Assembly: GCA_021604925.1 (NCBI GenBank)
Contig: BQJX01000197.1
Span: 1 to 5,996, forward strand
DNA length: 5,996 nucleotides
From: Gemmatimonadota bacterium
GTDB lineage: Bacteria; ARS69
Direction: 5' to 3'
Shown piece after piece: positions 5,842 through 5,996 of the stretch. The notes beneath the pieces were generated by a model that was not told the origin of the DNA, did no database searches, and saw nothing but the letters and a program-made list of their open reading frames with translations. Position 1 is the stretch's first letter, and each line of letters starts with the position of its first letter. A program made the position numbers and the translations under genes.

Positions 5842-5996
5842 GCGTTCCTCCAGACCGGGTCCCGTCCCTCGCCGAACGCCTGGAGCCCTTCCACCGCGTC
5901 GGCCGTTCGCATGAGATCCTGCAGGTACAGTCGCTCCGCCTCGTGCAGCCCGGATCGGAACCGTTCGGCCCACCCCACCCGCGCCGCCCGGACCGC
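5838..5996 (-). CDS. Enoyl-CoA hydratase/isomerase (crotonase) family, C-terminal 52 residues; candidate dienoyl-CoA hydratase
   Basis: An open frame enters from the right edge and ends at TGA (5840-5838). Its translation carries the typical crotonase C-terminal helix: YLQDLMRTADAVEGLQAF (residues 24-41 of the visible part), then a Gly-Glu-Gly-Arg-Asp-Pro-Val-Trp tail. That matches the family pattern D-x-x-E-G-x-x-A-F-x-x-x-R-x-P-x-W. The N-terminus and active-site loops lie outside the window. The stop overlaps the bcrC start as ATGA, so it belongs to the same operon. In benzoyl-CoA pathways, two crotonase-fold enzymes act after ring reduction: cyclohexa-1,5-diene-1-carbonyl-CoA hydratase (Dch) and the ring-opening 6-oxocyclohex-1-ene-1-carbonyl-CoA hydrolase (Oah/BamA). 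The classic tail favours Dch or another ordinary hydratase over Oah, but the fragment is too short to decide. This gene is easily missed because its frame has no start codon in the window. Confidence 0.82.
   Translation of the reverse strand, partial: AVRAARVGWAERFRSGLHEAERLYLQDLMRTADAVEGLQAFGEGRDPVWRNA

Noticed and set aside
4660..5973. A longer BcrC starting at 5973
   Set aside because: The extra 44 residues overlap the crotonase C-terminus, which reads as real protein in its own frame. The start at 5841 has a good Shine-Dalgarno and the family's expected N-terminus.

Overview
This window is GC-rich bacterial DNA. It carries one long minus-strand operon for ATP-dependent (class I) anaerobic reduction of benzoyl-CoA. 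In transcription order, from the right edge to the left, it holds: the last 52 codons of a crotonase-family protein; the four benzoyl-CoA reductase subunits in the order bcrC-bcrB-bcrA-bcrD; a short-chain dehydrogenase/reductase (SDR); and, after a 42-base gap, a GNAT acetyltransferase cut by the left edge. Nearly every base is coding. No RNA gene, mobile element, CRISPR array or convincing terminator is visible, and the operon promoter lies outside the window.

The gene order and subunit lengths (393, 434, 438 and 290 residues) match the Thauera/Rhodopseudomonas subtype (bcrCBAD / badDEFG). This includes the long BcrA with an insertion of about 158 residues between its phosphate-binding motifs. 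BcrC and BcrB form the cluster-binding, substrate-reducing half. BcrA and BcrD form the ASKHA-fold ATPase half, which takes electrons from reduced ferredoxin and drives them to very low potential. The product, cyclohexa-1,5-diene-1-carbonyl-CoA, would next be hydrated by a crotonase, for which the partial right-edge gene is the obvious candidate. The hydroxyl would then be oxidised by a dehydrogenase. The SDR after bcrD has an Asp at the end of beta-2, which suggests NAD use, so it could serve this or a later beta-oxidation step.

Five successive junctions (crotonase/bcrC, bcrC/bcrB, bcrB/bcrA, bcrA/bcrD, bcrD/SDR) are all 4-base ATGA overlaps, so the six genes are probably translationally coupled. 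The acetyltransferase has its own strong Shine-Dalgarno and may be co-transcribed.

The organism is probably an anaerobic or facultative, high-GC bacterium that degrades aromatic compounds. The phylum cannot be fixed from this sequence by eye. The core system is a known one. The less ordinary points are the SDR in the place where a ring-hydroxyl dehydrogenase is expected, the unbroken chain of overlaps, a 12-base tandem duplication that doubles the SDR stop codon, and the GNAT gene at the operon's end.
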